Shown: positions 36,801 to 48,882, numbered from the stretch's first letter. The stretch: DNA of 64,000 nt from Polytrichum commune (GCA_950295325.1 OX485809.1:38781081-38845080); one strand, 5' to 3'. The notes: generated by a model from the sequence alone, not told the origin. Translations and numbers: made by a program.

Positions 36801-39800
36801 GTGAACAAAAGTTGTACCCTGTCAATGTAGAGGCGCAAGTACCTACATATCCTAATTATATGACTCAAAAAAATAATAATGATTCATATTGAAGTTACTA
36901 ATAAGGTGGGTCATGATGTTTTCGTAAATATATTTGCAATCTACATGATTTACATTCATAAAAATAGATTCTAAAGTTTGTAGAATCTACTTCCATAATT
37001 GTCGGTTCTTGGAAAGTGAGGGTGAAGTAGACCTTAAGGAAATGTATTTTGCTTCAAATTTTGTGGCACACGAACATACCATACGGTCTTGCCAAATACT
37101 TAAACTATACACACAAATCATAACAAATTTTGAATGAAGTAGGTTTTAGTTTAATCCACCATCTAGTTTAAGATCTATTTCATACGTATCTCCATAATAC
37201 TGATGAGGCACAAATTTTGTACTATGTTTGGTTCAAACCCATTGGAGGGCTCCATGGTCTCAAAATGATATTTTGTATAGAATTGAGCCTACTTCCCTTA
37301 TTATATATGGAAATTGTATCACAGTGGAAGGACGGACCACTTTTCTTGTTCACTCTACCATGCATTGGCCCGTTGGTTGAATATATTCATTATACCCATA
37401 TTACCCCACTATGATTGGGTGGACCATAGTGGTAAGGTGCACTTAGGAAGGTCACCCATCCGAGCACTATTCCAACCTTAGGCCACTTAGCCTTTCGATT
37501 CCCATGGGATCTAGGATAAGGCGCCTACTGGAATCCAGTAAGTTCAATGTCATATTCATTTGTCAACTTTGTGACATTCTTAGTTTCCACTGAGAGAAAG
37601 TGTCAAATTTGTGACATTATTGTTCTCAATAAGTTGACAATAACACAAGTCAAAAGTGGGCCTTGGGTTTAAGCTACCTTATTTTCTTAGTTCTTCAAGT
37701 ATCCTCGAGTATCCTGGTTCCTTAATTACCTATGTTCTATCTTGTGATCTGTCAAAGCACTCATTCCAGAGACTACATCAAACTATCTAGCCCAGTGTTT
37801 TTAAAGATTAGAAAATATGTTTTTGAATGATTACACTTTGGGGTGCAGACTGAAAGTCAATTTGCTAAGGCCTATGAGAGTGGGCTCCATAAAAGCAAGT
37901 AAGAGGTTCTGCTTGTAAATGTTTTGTTACACAGCTTTGAAATAAAATCACTTGGTTTTGAGAAATCCTTGAACAATAGCAAGAGTTCCATCAATGCTTC
38001 CTGGATGTAGGTATTGGCAACCCACATATGAGGACTCCATGAATCTGATGGCACGACTGCCAGAGGTTGCAGCCTTCATCTACCGAAGGTTTGATGATTT
38101 CTTTTCTTTTTTTTTTAATTTCAATGGTGCTTTTGAAATTTCTATGATATTAGCATTTGAACATTTTTTCAGACCGAGGAGGATAAGGTTATGAATGGAC
38201 TCTTGAAAACAGTGATTCAATTAAGGAAATATATCTACAACCTAAACTATCCTAAGATTCCAGATTGCCTGAGTTTTATTTGCCAGCATGAATAGAGTAG
38301 GTTCAAATTGCAGGGTTTACAAAGGAGGAAAGACAATCCCTGCAGATCCAAACTTGGACTATGCAGCCAATTATGCACATATGTTAGGCTACAAGGATCA
38401 AAAGTTTCACGAGCTCATGCGACTCTACATAACCATCCACAGGTCAATCCTCAAAATTTGCATCAAATACTCCTCCTGTGATTGTGATTTTTTTCGTCGT
38501 TATGGAAGAAATTAACTGCTGAATGCCCAGTTGTCAAGTGTATAGATAATTAGGCCTTGTTGTTAGATTTTTGACTGGTTTAAGTCCAATGTGACTTGTC
38601 ATGGAACAGTGATCATGAAGGCGGGAATGTGAGTGCGCATACTGTGCATCTGGTAATTTCTCAAACCACTTTATTTGAAATCCTGTACAATCATTTGATT
38701 ACATCTTTGGTCCAGAATTTGACAATGCTTCAAATTGAATACATGTCAGGTGGGAAGTGCATTGTCTGATCCATACCTATCAGTTGCAGCTGGAATGAAT
38801 GGTTTGGCTGGTCCCCTTCACGGTCTTGCTAACCAGGTCATTACCAACTTTCCCTCCACATAGCACTTTTTACCATACATTTTATGCTGGAGGTAGTAAG
38901 CCATCAGAGCATGTTAAAATGCAAACAAGGTGTTTCACAAGGGGCAGAGGAAGCCATTCAGAACATCAGCTGGTTAAACAAAAGTCGCACAGAACACCTG
39001 GAATACTTGCAATGATACTTTTACATTTTTAGAATGCAAAAGGGAAGGTATTATTGAGCACACTAATGCCAAGTGTCATGTTTATATATTACGCAAGAGG
39101 AAGATAATATTATAAGTGTCATGTGTTTACACTTGTGGTCAACTTCTTGATCACTTTGTAACCTAGGCATAGACCTCATAATACTCTTGAGCATACTAAA
39201 AAGAAGATATCAGAAAGCTCCATCAATGCCAAGTGTCTTGTGTTCACAATTAATGGTCAAGTGTTGATCATCAAATACTACAAAACAGAACACTACCCTA
39301 TAACTCGTCGAGGTTCACAAGCTACCAGGAATAATGTGGGCTGAGATAGGTGTGAACTAGTCTGCAGGAAGTATTGCGGTGGATACAGGATGTAGTGAAA
39401 GAGGTTGGAGCAGATGTCACTACTGAGCAGCTCAAGGAATTTGTTTGGAAAACATTGAAAAGTGGCAAGGTTGGTTATAATTTTCTTATGACAAGGTCTT
39501 TAGTTTGTATTGGTTGACAAGATGCTTTGCCCTTACCTGGACTCCAATTTGAAATGATATCCAGTGTGCTGGCATAATACTATCCGATTACTCTTTCTAT
39601 GTAAGTTGTTTTAGAAATTGATTGGAACAAGTTCTAACTGCTGGTGTTCAATCATTTTAGAGCTCTAGTGGAATAAACAAATGAACATGGTGACAATGGG
39701 ACAGGTGGTGCCAGGTTACGGGCATGCAGTGTTGCGGAAAACAGATCCTCGGTACCAATGTCAGAGGGAATTTGCTTTGAAGCATCTTCCAGATGACCCG

Positions 39801-41405
39801 TTATTCAAAATGGTAAATAATTCAGAGCACATTTGTCATTCAGCTCCTCGCTTAAAGGTCCCACAAGATTACACTAGATTACTAGGTGCACTAGATTACA
39901 AGTATCATACATGACAATGTTGAGTTCACTGTTCTTGAAGATTTTGCCCATCACCTTGACTCCAGTTCTCCAACATGTGTTCTTTCTTTGCTTCTTTCTC
40001 TTGGCAACTAAATCTATGTGTGGTCTGAGGTTTGAAGACTGAACTACTTTACATTCACAGATAACTCTTGTCAAAAGCAACAAAATACTGGATTCATGGA
40101 ACCTCAGTTGAAGTGTCCGTCATGGTCATGCTTTGACAACCAACACATTTGACATTCGTGCAGGTGTCCAAGATATATGAAGTCGTTCCACCAATCCTCT
40201 TGGAAACTGGAAAGGTATGAAGCAGTGTTAAACTGGTATTGTCTTCTTTTTTTAAAATACCAATTGGACATCTATAATGAGGATTTCACATTTATTCATA
40301 TTAGTAGGGTATGGATATAGTGGACAATATTTTTCGTTTTTGATACCATTTGGGTCTATAAACCATGCAAGAACTTCAATACCTAGGCAAAATCACCCTT
40401 GTATTAATATGGTTTAAAATGGTATTAATCCAAATAATAACTCGTGTAAATAGAGATTCTCTCAACCTTGATGGACCAATCAAATATCAACATTTGATTG
40501 TATTACAATTTTTATACCATATTGGTTCTTTGATACCGTTATTGATGTTGACTATTGGTACAACACATTCACCTATCTACCAGTCCAACATTGGTGTGAA
40601 GGTGATGGAACAGAGATCAAGAGCATTGCACTTATCACTAAATCTTCTCCATTGCTTTGCATCTCCTTTCTTCCTTTTGATATTCAGAATAAAAGTGGCC
40701 TTTTGCAAAGATTGCACTGGGTTATCGAGCTCCACACTTCCATTGTATCCATACTTCTCACATCTCCTGTAGGCCATCCTTGCAGCTGAAAAGAGTCTGA
40801 TGTTGTCTATATATCAATCTTGGCAACCCTGATAGGCACCAATTTGGGCTTTCACTAGAAATTCCAAGTTGTTATGTAGGTGCTCAAAGAGACTGTTCAA
40901 TTGGAATAGTTGTTGCATGATGGCGCTAAACTAAATTGAGTTGGAGGAATGGCAGGTCAAGAACCCATGGCCTAACGTAGATGCCCACAGTGGAGTTTTG
41001 CTTCAGTATTTCGGGTTGAAAGAAGAGAAGTAAGTCTGCCAACATTGCTTGATGACCTCAGTATATAATGCAACAACAGGACCCTGAAGGATGTGACAAA
41101 TTTGTCTATTATTTCATGTGTGCAGCTACTACACTGTGCTTTTTGGAGTTTCTCGGACCTTAGGCGTGCTCTCACAGGTGAATTCCAAACATAACCCTCT
41201 CATTATAAATCAGTTGCTGGTTAATATGTCTACAAAAGCAAACCCTGAAGTCTTGTATGAACTGTTGTCAAAATAATAATGGGAGGGGGTTATGTAATTT
41301 GTACAGCTTATCTGGGATCGTGCACTTGGTCTGCCAATTGAGAGGCCCAAAAGCCTGACGTTTGGTTGGATTGAGAACTACTGCAAGAAGAAAGCCAAGA
41401 AATAG
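33883..41405 (+). CDS. CSY: Citrate synthase, mitochondrial (first exon unresolved)
   Basis: This enzyme condenses oxaloacetate and acetyl-CoA to citrate in the mitochondrial matrix. Exons: 33883-33969, 34258-34299, 34755-34820, 35243-35308, 35593-35706, 36004-36067, 36397-36479, 37849-37898, 38011-38088, 38314-38442, 38610-38652, 38750-38836, 39368-39469, 39705-39812, 40164-40214, 40956-41029, 41126-41177, 41307-41405. They join in frame to 464 residues; Arabidopsis CSY4 has about 474, so only a short first exon is missing. The first listed exon is Arg-rich (targeting-like, [11 protein letters not shown]) and has an upstream in-frame stop, so it must be spliced to an earlier exon. One speculative candidate is ATG 32,989 with a GTCAGT donor at 32,998. 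Catalytic segments are present: [11 protein letters not shown] (His), [16 protein letters not shown] (His), WPNVDAHSG (Asp) and FGVSRTLG (Arg). The protein ends KKKAKK. Intron 36,480-37,848 carries a nested transposon. Identification is secure. Confidence 0.95.
36566..37527 (-). mobile_element. 5S-rRNA-like retroelement, copy 5 (in citrate synthase intron, interrupted)
   Basis: Minus-strand element with the 5S-like head at about 37,527-37,430 and tail continuing to about 36,566. It is split by a 590-bp TIR element at 36,782-37,371. Without that insert it is about 370 bp and collinear with copies 1 and 4. It lies wholly within the intron between the exons ending 36,479 and starting 37,849. Confidence 0.7.
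36782..37371. mobile_element. 590-bp TIR DNA element inside 5S-like copy 5
   Basis: The left end GGGGCCAAAGCATGGTAAAG pairs with the right end; the reverse complement of the right end is GGGCCAATGCATGGTAGAG. The inverted repeats extend about 30 bp. Flanks 'atggtt' and 'ttggtt' may be a short target duplication. The collinear 5S-like copies are uninterrupted here, which supports the boundaries. There is no transposase. The superfamily is uncertain; GGSCC ends occur in PIF/Harbinger and hAT relatives. Confidence 0.75.
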
Positions 41406-42334
41406 CACAACTGTGTTTGTGAGCTCAATTTTGCAGCCTGGAGTTGTAAGATATGGAGGTTAGATATATCCAATATTCATGCAGTCTTGGGGAAGCACAC
41501 CCATTCAATTGCCTGAGGTGTAGAGAAGACTACTGAAAAATCCATCAGACCTGAGTGTCAAGTTGTAAACAATACAGCATCCACTATTTGTAAGGTTTCC
41601 TACATAAATGATCACCTTCAATACTCGTCTACTAATCTAGAGCACATTGCTCTGGCCCACACAATGAACTTTGTTACGTTGAATTCCTATGCATTTTACT
41701 CTTATCTCTTAAGGTCGCCAAACTATCAACTTTCGAAAATGTGCTTATGACAAAAGGTAAACCTATCCATATGTATCTGTGCTGATAATTTCTCGCAAAT
41801 CATAGCACTTTCAAAGCCCAAAATGCAGATATTTCTTCAAAAATGACGAGAAAGTTGGTGGTAGCATGAGCGAGTCAGGAGATCACACAACAACACAGTA
41901 AGACATGGCATAATGAGCTTGACACAGGCATTCTTGTAAGAGATGAATTATGCAGATTCCATATCGCAGCTTTACATAGCTTATAGAAATTAAAAAATGC
42001 AAGTGTTGAAAAAACATTTATCAATAATGGGCCAATGAGTGTGTGTGACACTCACCCACTGAATGCACTTTTGGCGATGCCAATGTGCTCATCATGGCTA
42101 ACTGCAAGAAATGGTGAGCAGAAACATCAGGCCTCTCTCTCACTTGGGATTGGACAAATAATTCTTCTTGCCTGCTGAAATGGAGGTGGTTAAGCTGGAC
42201 CACCAAATAACAGTCATGTGCATCTCCATCTCCAGTTTGAGTACCAGAGACCAGCATATTTTTCTGCTCTGAAGGCATCCCCAGCGTTCATCTGATTTTG
42301 GTAGCCCTCCATCAGGCACACGGGACAGAACGAA

Positions 42335-43483
42335 TCATGACTTGCCCATGCCCTCCACATACACAGTTCCAACCATGAGTGCAACAGTCGCTGCCTGGAA
42401 TCCTACACGGGCTCGCATGAACATCTGACTCCTGTTGAAGTTCCCCTGCTTGAAGGACACCAACCCTGCTAGGAGTACACCAGCAGTTGCAATTGCTCCT
42501 GTCAACACACCATTCCACGATTTAAAAATATTGTCAATTCTCCGCCACCTTTCAAGTATGTAGTAGCGCAATGTACAACAAATAGACACAAAATCTACGA
42601 GCCCTCACCAAGTTTAAAACCCATTGTTTTCATATCTGGGGGTTTGATACTTTTATTCAGTACATTATCTTATGTCATGGATAAAACGAAAATATACTCA
42701 TATATCACATTGATGATCAAAATACTGAGTATGAATTTGCATCCAAGGCACTCATAAGCCGTGTATTTGAACCTAAAACTTCAATAAACATTAAGGTATT
42801 CAATCGATTTGGAAAGTGCAGATGAAGAATAAGTTAATTTTAGGCACAGGTTCACCTTTAGCACAATTACCTTAAAATGGAAGAATGTAGCTCAAATACA
42901 CTTGTAAGGGTTGATACAATTTAAGGGTTTCTCATGAGATGTTGGTAGATTCCTGACTTACAGATGGATGGCAGCAGATATAGTTCAAAATTCACCGACC
43001 CGTTAGCCACAACTCTGGACCATGAGATAGGGTTTGTGATCAACGCCTATGTTAAGCATGTCCTCTATCAATGCTCAGCGTTACTATTAGCGCTTGCTTA
43101 TGCAATGACTTAAGGATGTCGGTTCAAATTTTGTCAGTTTGAAACTGAGATGTCGAGTTAATAATTTAATTCATGAAATGCGAGTGCTGGAAGAGACAGG
43201 TAATCTCAGAACCTATCCAGGTATCATCACACAATCACCATCGCCTACTAAATTCCCACGACACAATTGCTCAGAACTTGGGAGGTCCGTGCCGAAAGAA
43301 ACGCGTCCTCAGTTCCAAGCGAATGAAAATAATTGCCAACCATATTAACAACGATAATTATTAGAGGTACAGGTGAATCTTTGTGCTTGTAGGAGAGAGG
43401 GAAGAAGTACCACAAAGGACGAGAGGGTTGCGGTGCTCCTTCTTGTTGCTGAACATATCCTCTGAATCTTCCATCACCTCCAT
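42335..43483 (-). CDS. HIG1-domain (Rcf1/HIGD-type) mitochondrial protein, two exons
   Basis: Minus-strand exons 43483-43411 and 42498-42335 join at a phase-1 intron (912 bp) to a 78-residue protein. HIG1-domain proteins are small inner-membrane proteins that associate with respiratory complexes III and IV and aid their assembly; several are hypoxia responsive. Residues 19-40 (NPLVLCG, then AIATAGVLLAGLVSF) form the first membrane helix. Residues 49-59 match the family signature Qx3RxRx3Q exactly (QMFMRARVGFQ). Residues 59-72 form the second helix (AATVALMVGTVYV). The intron splits the conserved G25 codon, and continuity of the family pattern across it supports the join. The ATG at 43,483 starts MEVMEDSEDMFSNKKEHRNP; the later ATG at codon 4 is an alternative. 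The gene converges on citrate synthase, whose stop is about 930 bp away. Confidence 0.87.
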
Positions 43484-44400
43484 GTCGCGCGACCTCATAG
43501 CTCCTCCGTTCGCTGATTTCTCCGTTCACCGATTTCTTCGCTTGAGGAGAGAAAATTTGGTACAACGCGAAGAATTTAAGTGAATACGGCAACCGACTTC
43601 AAGAGAGCCTCGCTGATCTACATAAGGAGGTCGTTCTCCCTTGGTTCGGAACCGTTTTCACCGAAATTCGTGCAGAGAAGATTCTAATACCACCGCCGCT
43701 TCATTCAAAGTACGCAATTGGCGAAAATCAGAACAATCCACCACACGGGAACTGGCTTTGAGCGATCCAACGTTGGTCAAGGAAACCCTAAATGCCAGGG
43801 CAAGGCCTTGCGCTCCAACTTCGGCCACGTCCCCCGCTGCAATGATGCCACGTCGGATCTCCTGAGCCGTTGGGGTGGTGGCACCTGGCCTTGCTTTTTT
43901 CATATTCGTCATTGGTTTGTTCGTTTTATGGATTTATGTATTACAGTCCACCCTCGATAAATGTTACACTTATAAACGTTAACTCATTATATTTATTAAC
44001 AAAATCGTACTCCCCTCATATTGCTAACTAGAATGTTAACTATGTTAAATGTTAACAATAATTTACTCCCCTCTTTGTTAATTTGCCACTTATAAATGTT
44101 AACCTACGAAATACATCCAATATTGTGTGATAGCATCCATTACATTGACTCACAACCTTTCAAAATGGCAAAAGCCACCAAATTTGACTTTTGTGATCAA
44201 ATTATTCATCTAAACTATATTGATTCTTATTTTGTTTCATAAAAATAAAAGATTGATTTGATACACATATTTTATATATGATAATTTTGCAAAACTCTCC
44301 CTCCATAATTGTAATGAATTTATATTTTTTAAGCATTCAAAAAAATCCCTTTATAATTGTTACAATGTTAACTCATTATAAATGTTAGGAAAATTTTACT
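43484..44400. other. 5' region of the HIG1-domain gene
   Basis: 43,484-43,900 is GC-richer than its surroundings and has open frames on both strands (for example 43,658-43,912, minus) without family resemblance. It is probably promoter and leader. 43,960-44,400 is very AT-rich, with repeated 'aatgttaac' phrases. Confidence 0.45.
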
Positions 44401-44644
44401 CCAGAGCCTAACATTTATAGAGGGTGGACTTTTGTTTCTCACACCCCATAATATTCCTCCTAAAAGTTCATTGATGTGGAGGATGAATCCATGACATGCT
44501 GGATGAAGTGATTAAGCACCGAATCACATCAAGTATGGGGCATCGATCGCACCATTAGATGTGACCAAAATCCACATGGCGAGTCCTTACAGGCTCGTCA
44601 AATGATTTCTAATTACATTTGGGAATGGCACTCTTGCCGATGTC

Positions 44645-44755
44645 CCATAACATTCGACCCGAATGTGAGAAATATCCAGGAATATTCTGTTCAATATTCC
44701 CGGTCCCATATAACATTGTTATGAATCTGAATAATGTTATGCCATGACCTAGTAT
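44645..44755. repeat. Short AATATTCC-rich repeat, copy 2
   Basis: It shares 'cccatataacattgttatga', 'gaataatgttatgcca' and a pair of AATATTC blocks with 2312-2445 and with the right part of TIR element B. Confidence 0.55.
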
Positions 44756-45059
44756 GTAATTTCATATTGTTTAAGGTAAGCATGACTTAATGAACATTTT
44801 TAGTAATGCATCCACTTCTTAGTTGTTTTATAGATGCGAGCAATGTCCATGATAATAATAGTTTATGCTTTCTCATGGTTATGGTCGGCAGTTCGAAGAC
44901 CATGACCAAGAGAAATTAATGTCATTTTTTATAAGTTGTGTCCACGGGACATATAGTACAGCGGATTTAGACCAAGATGTAGTAGTTTTTTGAAAATAAA
45001 TAATAAGAAATCATCAAATATGAATATTTATTGATAAAAATAAAAATAAAATAAAATAG

Positions 45060-45345
45060 ATAAAAATTTGTTTTATTTCTAGCATGGTCGTCTTCATTTC
45101 CGTTGAGACAATCTATTTGGGTTCTCTTGCTGCAAAAACCAGGCGATCACCAAACATTATTCATTTATGGATATGCAGGATTCCATGTCACTTTCATATC
45201 ACTTTCTCATTCATTTTCTAATATGTACACTTCTAATATTGGTGACCGTGGCTAAAAGGAAGTGGGTTGTAGGTCATTTCTCAACCAATGAGTGATTTGT
45301 GAAAGCTATGGTCGTGATCATTGGTCAGTATTGTAAACATGTCCT
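45060..45345. repeat. Dispersed repeat family R3, copy 3
   Basis: A relative of 3828-4120 ('ttgctgcaaaaaccaggcga', 'caccaaacattattcat', 'ccatgtcactttc'). Confidence 0.65.
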
Positions 45346-45904
45346 TAGGTTGCGAAACACACAATTAGTGCGAGATGATTCCCAATTCCGAGCTTGTGTC
45401 CATAGCCATTTACCTTATACTTTTTGGGGGGATCATATGAAAATTGTATTCATTATCAAGTGATGATTCTCAAGCTCATTAAGTGGTCATATACATGCCC
45501 AAACTATGTTGGCTACTAAGCCTAGAATGGTCAACAAATTTTGAGCATGTAGACTGATCTTTTATTTAAATATGTACTTTTGATGTTTGTTCTTAGATCC
45601 ACATTATCCACACACCACTCAAATATAGTTGTCGAATTGACTAAAAAGTGATTATGAAAGGCACACTTACCTTATACAAATTAGGTCAACGGTTTAACTA
45701 TGGGCAATCAATGCAATAGCCCACTGCTCAAGGTGAACAAGCCTAAAATAAATGCATCCACTCATCCAAAGACACAAAACATGCAATTAGTGCAAGATGA
45801 TTAGCAAATCCAAATCGATGTCATAAGCATTTGACTCATAATGTTATGAGTTCATATAAACATCAAAGTTAAGATTCATGTTCTTATGAAATGGTCATAT
45901 AGCT

Positions 45905-45923
45905 CCCCCCCCCCCCCCCCCCC
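45905..45923. repeat. Poly(C) tract
   Basis: About 19 consecutive C residues inside an R1 repeat copy. Confidence 0.95.
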
Positions 45924-46014
45924 AAACCCACCCTTTAAATTTTAAATTTTGTTGTTGTTGGCTATTGAGCCTTCAATGGTTAACAAATTATAAGAATACA
46001 GTCAATTCTTCTTG

Positions 46015-46410
46015 ATGTATTCTAGTGGGAATAAGGACAAACCCACCCAAATGTAGATGGAATTTGATGGGGTAGGGTTTGTATGTGCCAACTAGCTATT
46101 CTCATCTTCTCAAATCCGGGCCCACCTGCTCACCTCCCTCCTCCAAGTTAAAACATCCTCCTCCTCTAAAAACCAGATCTCAATCCTTCCGTGACCGCAC
46201 TTGTAGGTTAAACATGTGTTTTAGTGAGTGCAGGAAGGTCTAGCAGCATGTGTTCACAACCCTCCACATTTTAGTAGGCCATGAGAATGTGGTTGATTGG
46301 TGGCTTGTGCAAATGTACATGCGAACACCTCCAACCCACTATCATCTAGAATCTAGTGGGTGAGTGGCCTACATGGAAACTCACCCTAATTAATTTAGAC
46401 TACGGCCATC
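46015..46410. mobile_element. Foldback-type element, copy 1 (single arm and centre)
   Basis: It matches the centre and one arm of the long-TIR element at 52,835-53,710. At 46,090-46,100 it shows an uninterrupted centre ('gtgccaactagctattctc') where the other copy carries TIR element C. The segmental duplication starts inside it, at 46,191. Confidence 0.65.
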
Positions 46411-47592
46411 TATGGTACTATGCTATATAGTATTGACCTCTATATAAGGTCAATAAGGCCCATAAGAGGTCAAAAGAAACTCATTTCTTGTGCACATGGC
46501 AACTGAGCATTAACTTAGAAGAACTAAGTTGTGTGCTCTTGCTAAAATCAATGGATGGATGACCAGTGAGGAGTGGTATTCATTAAAAAAGTTCATGATG
46601 AATACGTTCCACATTAAGAACACTCATCTGATAGGTTCTCTATATTCTACGATCCACATATCATGATATTACTAGATTTGTAGCGCATTTGACAAAACTT
46701 TCCAATATACCAAGCCTTGGATTCAAAGCCTTTAAAGATGTAGATGATCATGTACGGCAATGGCACATTCTGGAGAGCAAAACCGAAGGGAGCCGAAGAG
46801 CACCCGAAAAGCTTTCATGTTGGAGAAACCTAAAACACAAAAACAAATCCCAACATGAGTGGATCAGGTAGTCATTGGGGACGGTCGCCAATTGAAATCA
46901 CAAGATGGAAATATTGGTAATTGGATGAACTAGCACATCTAATATTATTTTTTTCCCTTCAGGTGGCAATGAGCCCGTTGCCCCACTGTTCCCCACTTGT
47001 TCTTGCCTAAAAAACAAAAAATTCAAAAAAAAAAATTCAAAAAAAAAGATCCAAAGAGAAAGGGCCACATCTCAAAATACCTCTCCCAAACACATGACAA
47101 AAGAAAGAGTACGCACATGTGGGAAGGTGGGGGGACTATATGTGCAAAAGTTGGGGCAGCTCATGGGCATGGGCATACCTCCATAGGCGGATACACATGG
47201 GCATGGGGGCATAAGATTGCATGGGCTTGGGGGTTGGGGTGGTCCGGGCTATCAGTTCCTATGCACAAGTGCAACGGGTTGGGACGGCACATGTTCAAGC
47301 TAGCGTATATTGTATATGGTAATGCCTCAAATGATACCCTTTTCTACACTCACGTTAGTTTGTATGTGCTTATGAAGAGTCCACCTCCTAAGTGTACACC
47401 ATTGCCGGCCTAGAATTAGGGCTCCAATGGAAGTACTACTTTGTTGGCCCAAAACTTTCATCTCCATCATGAAGGAAAAAGTAAACAAGAAACGAAAATG
47501 GAAAAGAACAATGACGCTTTTTGTTGCCCTTTACTTTGGTAAAAGTAAAAGCTTACATTTACTTTTATGGGACCAAAAGTTATATACATATG

Positions 47593-47600
47593 TATATATA
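47593..47600 (+). promoter_or_regulatory. TATA box of glycine-rich protein gene 1
   Basis: TATATATA followed by GGCCACAC, about 155 bases before the ATG. The duplicate gene has TATAAATA at the same place, which supports its role and implies a leader of about 120-130 bases. Confidence 0.55.
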
Positions 47601-47755
47601 GGCCACACACATCCAATTCTCACCTATTTCATCGTTTGTCTAAATCACAAGTTTGTTCAAATTCCAAGTTCGTCGAAATCTTATTCTTATCTACATCATA
47701 ATCTTGTCTACACCAAAAGTTTGGCAATACTTTGGAGCATCAACGTATCTTCATC

Positions 47756-48214
47756 ATGGCAAAGGTTGCACGGTTCTTGCTTAAGATGTCTTGGTTCATG
47801 GTTGTAATGTTGGTCATTGCCAATCTCATATCAACCGTTGAAGGTTTTAGGTTCGGCCCCTTTGCAATGGGCCGTGGAGGACCTTTCGGCGGCGGTTTTG
47901 GAGGCGGTTTTGGAGGACTCGGACCTTTTGGAAGCGTAGGGCTCGGAGGAGCTGGACCTTTCGGAGGCGGTGGTGTTGGAGGACTAGGACCTTTTGGAGG
48001 TGCTGGTCTTGGAGGTCTAGGACCTTTTGGAGGCGGTGGTTTTGGGGGAGTAGGACCCTTTGGAGGAGTAGGACCTTTTGGAGGAGCGGGACCTTTCGGA
48101 GGCAGCGGTTTGGGTTTGCCAATCAATAGTACCTTCCCAGGCTTAAACATCACCTTGCCTGCAATCAATGACTCCTTCCCTGGGTTCCCCTTCCCCGGGT
48201 TCCCTTTCCCTTAG
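47756..48214 (+). CDS. Secreted glycine-rich protein 1 (GPFGG repeats)
   Basis: 152 residues, single exon. Residues 1-30 form a signal peptide: basic MAKVARFLLK, a hydrophobic core (WFMVVMLVIANLI) and a cleavage-like STVEG. After FRFGPFAMG come about a dozen units of the GPFGG/GLGPFGG/GGGFGG type. The C-terminus is quite different: three N-glycosylation sequons (NST, NIT, NDS) among Leu/Pro/Phe, ending in two GFPFP units. Such proteins usually reach the cell wall or surface; the exact role is unknown. The ATG at 47,756 is chosen because the signal peptide starts there and only a TTG lies upstream in frame. The paralogue at 55,956 differs at four residues plus the missing second GFPFP. Confidence 0.78.
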   Translation: MAKVARFLLKMSWFMVVMLVIANLISTVEGFRFGPFAMGRGGPFGGGFGGGFGGLGPFGSVGLGGAGPFGGGGVGGLGPFGGAGLGGLGPFGGGGFGGVGPFGGVGPFGGAGPFGGSGLGLPINSTFPGLNITLPAINDSFPGFPFPGFPFP

Positions 48215-48668
48215 TCACGGAATCGATTGCACGTACAACATGTTGGCGGTCAAGGTTGTACACCGGCTATTTTTATTTTGTAAGGATCAAGCAAAGCTTC
48301 ATAGAGTTGGGCATCGGCTTGTAGTGCGGAGTGCCGATGGTTGGGTTCGGAGGATGTTTGGGTGTGCTTCTTTCCGAGAGTGATTCATGAGAAGTTCTTG
48401 GAGGAGCCGACTCAAATTGATCTCCTTTTTTTTTTATCCCCAATAATATGAAGTATGATTTGCTCGATCAATCTGGTTGGTGTGTCTTGAATGTTTGAGA
48501 GATCGTAATTCTTCTCGGGGGAGGGTGTGCACTGTTTGTTGGGATTGAAAATGACGTGCATGAGTGGCCTTGAGTTTATCACCCCTATGCACAAAGAATT
48601 TTGCAACAAAAACAACACCACATTCACGTGTGCAGAGATCACACATGACCTCGAATATTCAGACACGT

Positions 48669-48882
48669 CCAATCTTCTTTTGCTGAGATTCACACCTCAT
48701 ATACTTTTAGATAGAAATAGGGTGCACAAAAATGTGGTTATAACCTGATTCATGTTATTTCAGTTGATTTTGCCCCAACCAATCTTCTTTTGCTGGGATT
48801 CTATACTTTTACGATAGAAATAGGGTGCACAAAAATGTGGTTATAACCCGATTCATGTTATTTCAGTTCATTTTGCCCCAAC
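48669..48882. repeat. Private ~107-bp tandem duplication within duplication copy 1
   Basis: Units 48,669-48,778 and 48,779-48,882 are near-identical, starting 'ccaatcttcttttgctg' and ending 'ttttgccccaac'. Duplication copy 2 has only one unit (about 56,865-56,977), so this arose in copy 1 after the split or was lost from copy 2. Confidence 0.85.

Noticed and set aside
43658-43912. 84-codon minus-strand frame just upstream of the HIG1-domain gene
   Set aside because: Composition is plausible, but there is no domain and no splice path joining it to the HIG1 exons; more likely promoter or leader DNA.
47732-47755. N-terminal extension of glycine-rich protein 1 from a TTG codon
   Set aside because: The extension begins at TTG, differs between copies, and would hide the signal peptide that begins at the ATG.
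47740-48168. 142-codon minus-strand Pro-rich frame (PPKGP repeats) opposite glycine-rich gene 1, with a matching frame opposite gene 2
   Set aside because: It is the antisense of the GPFGG repeat: GGN codons read backwards give Pro, and the openness follows from the repeat. The sense frame has a signal peptide and a TATA box.
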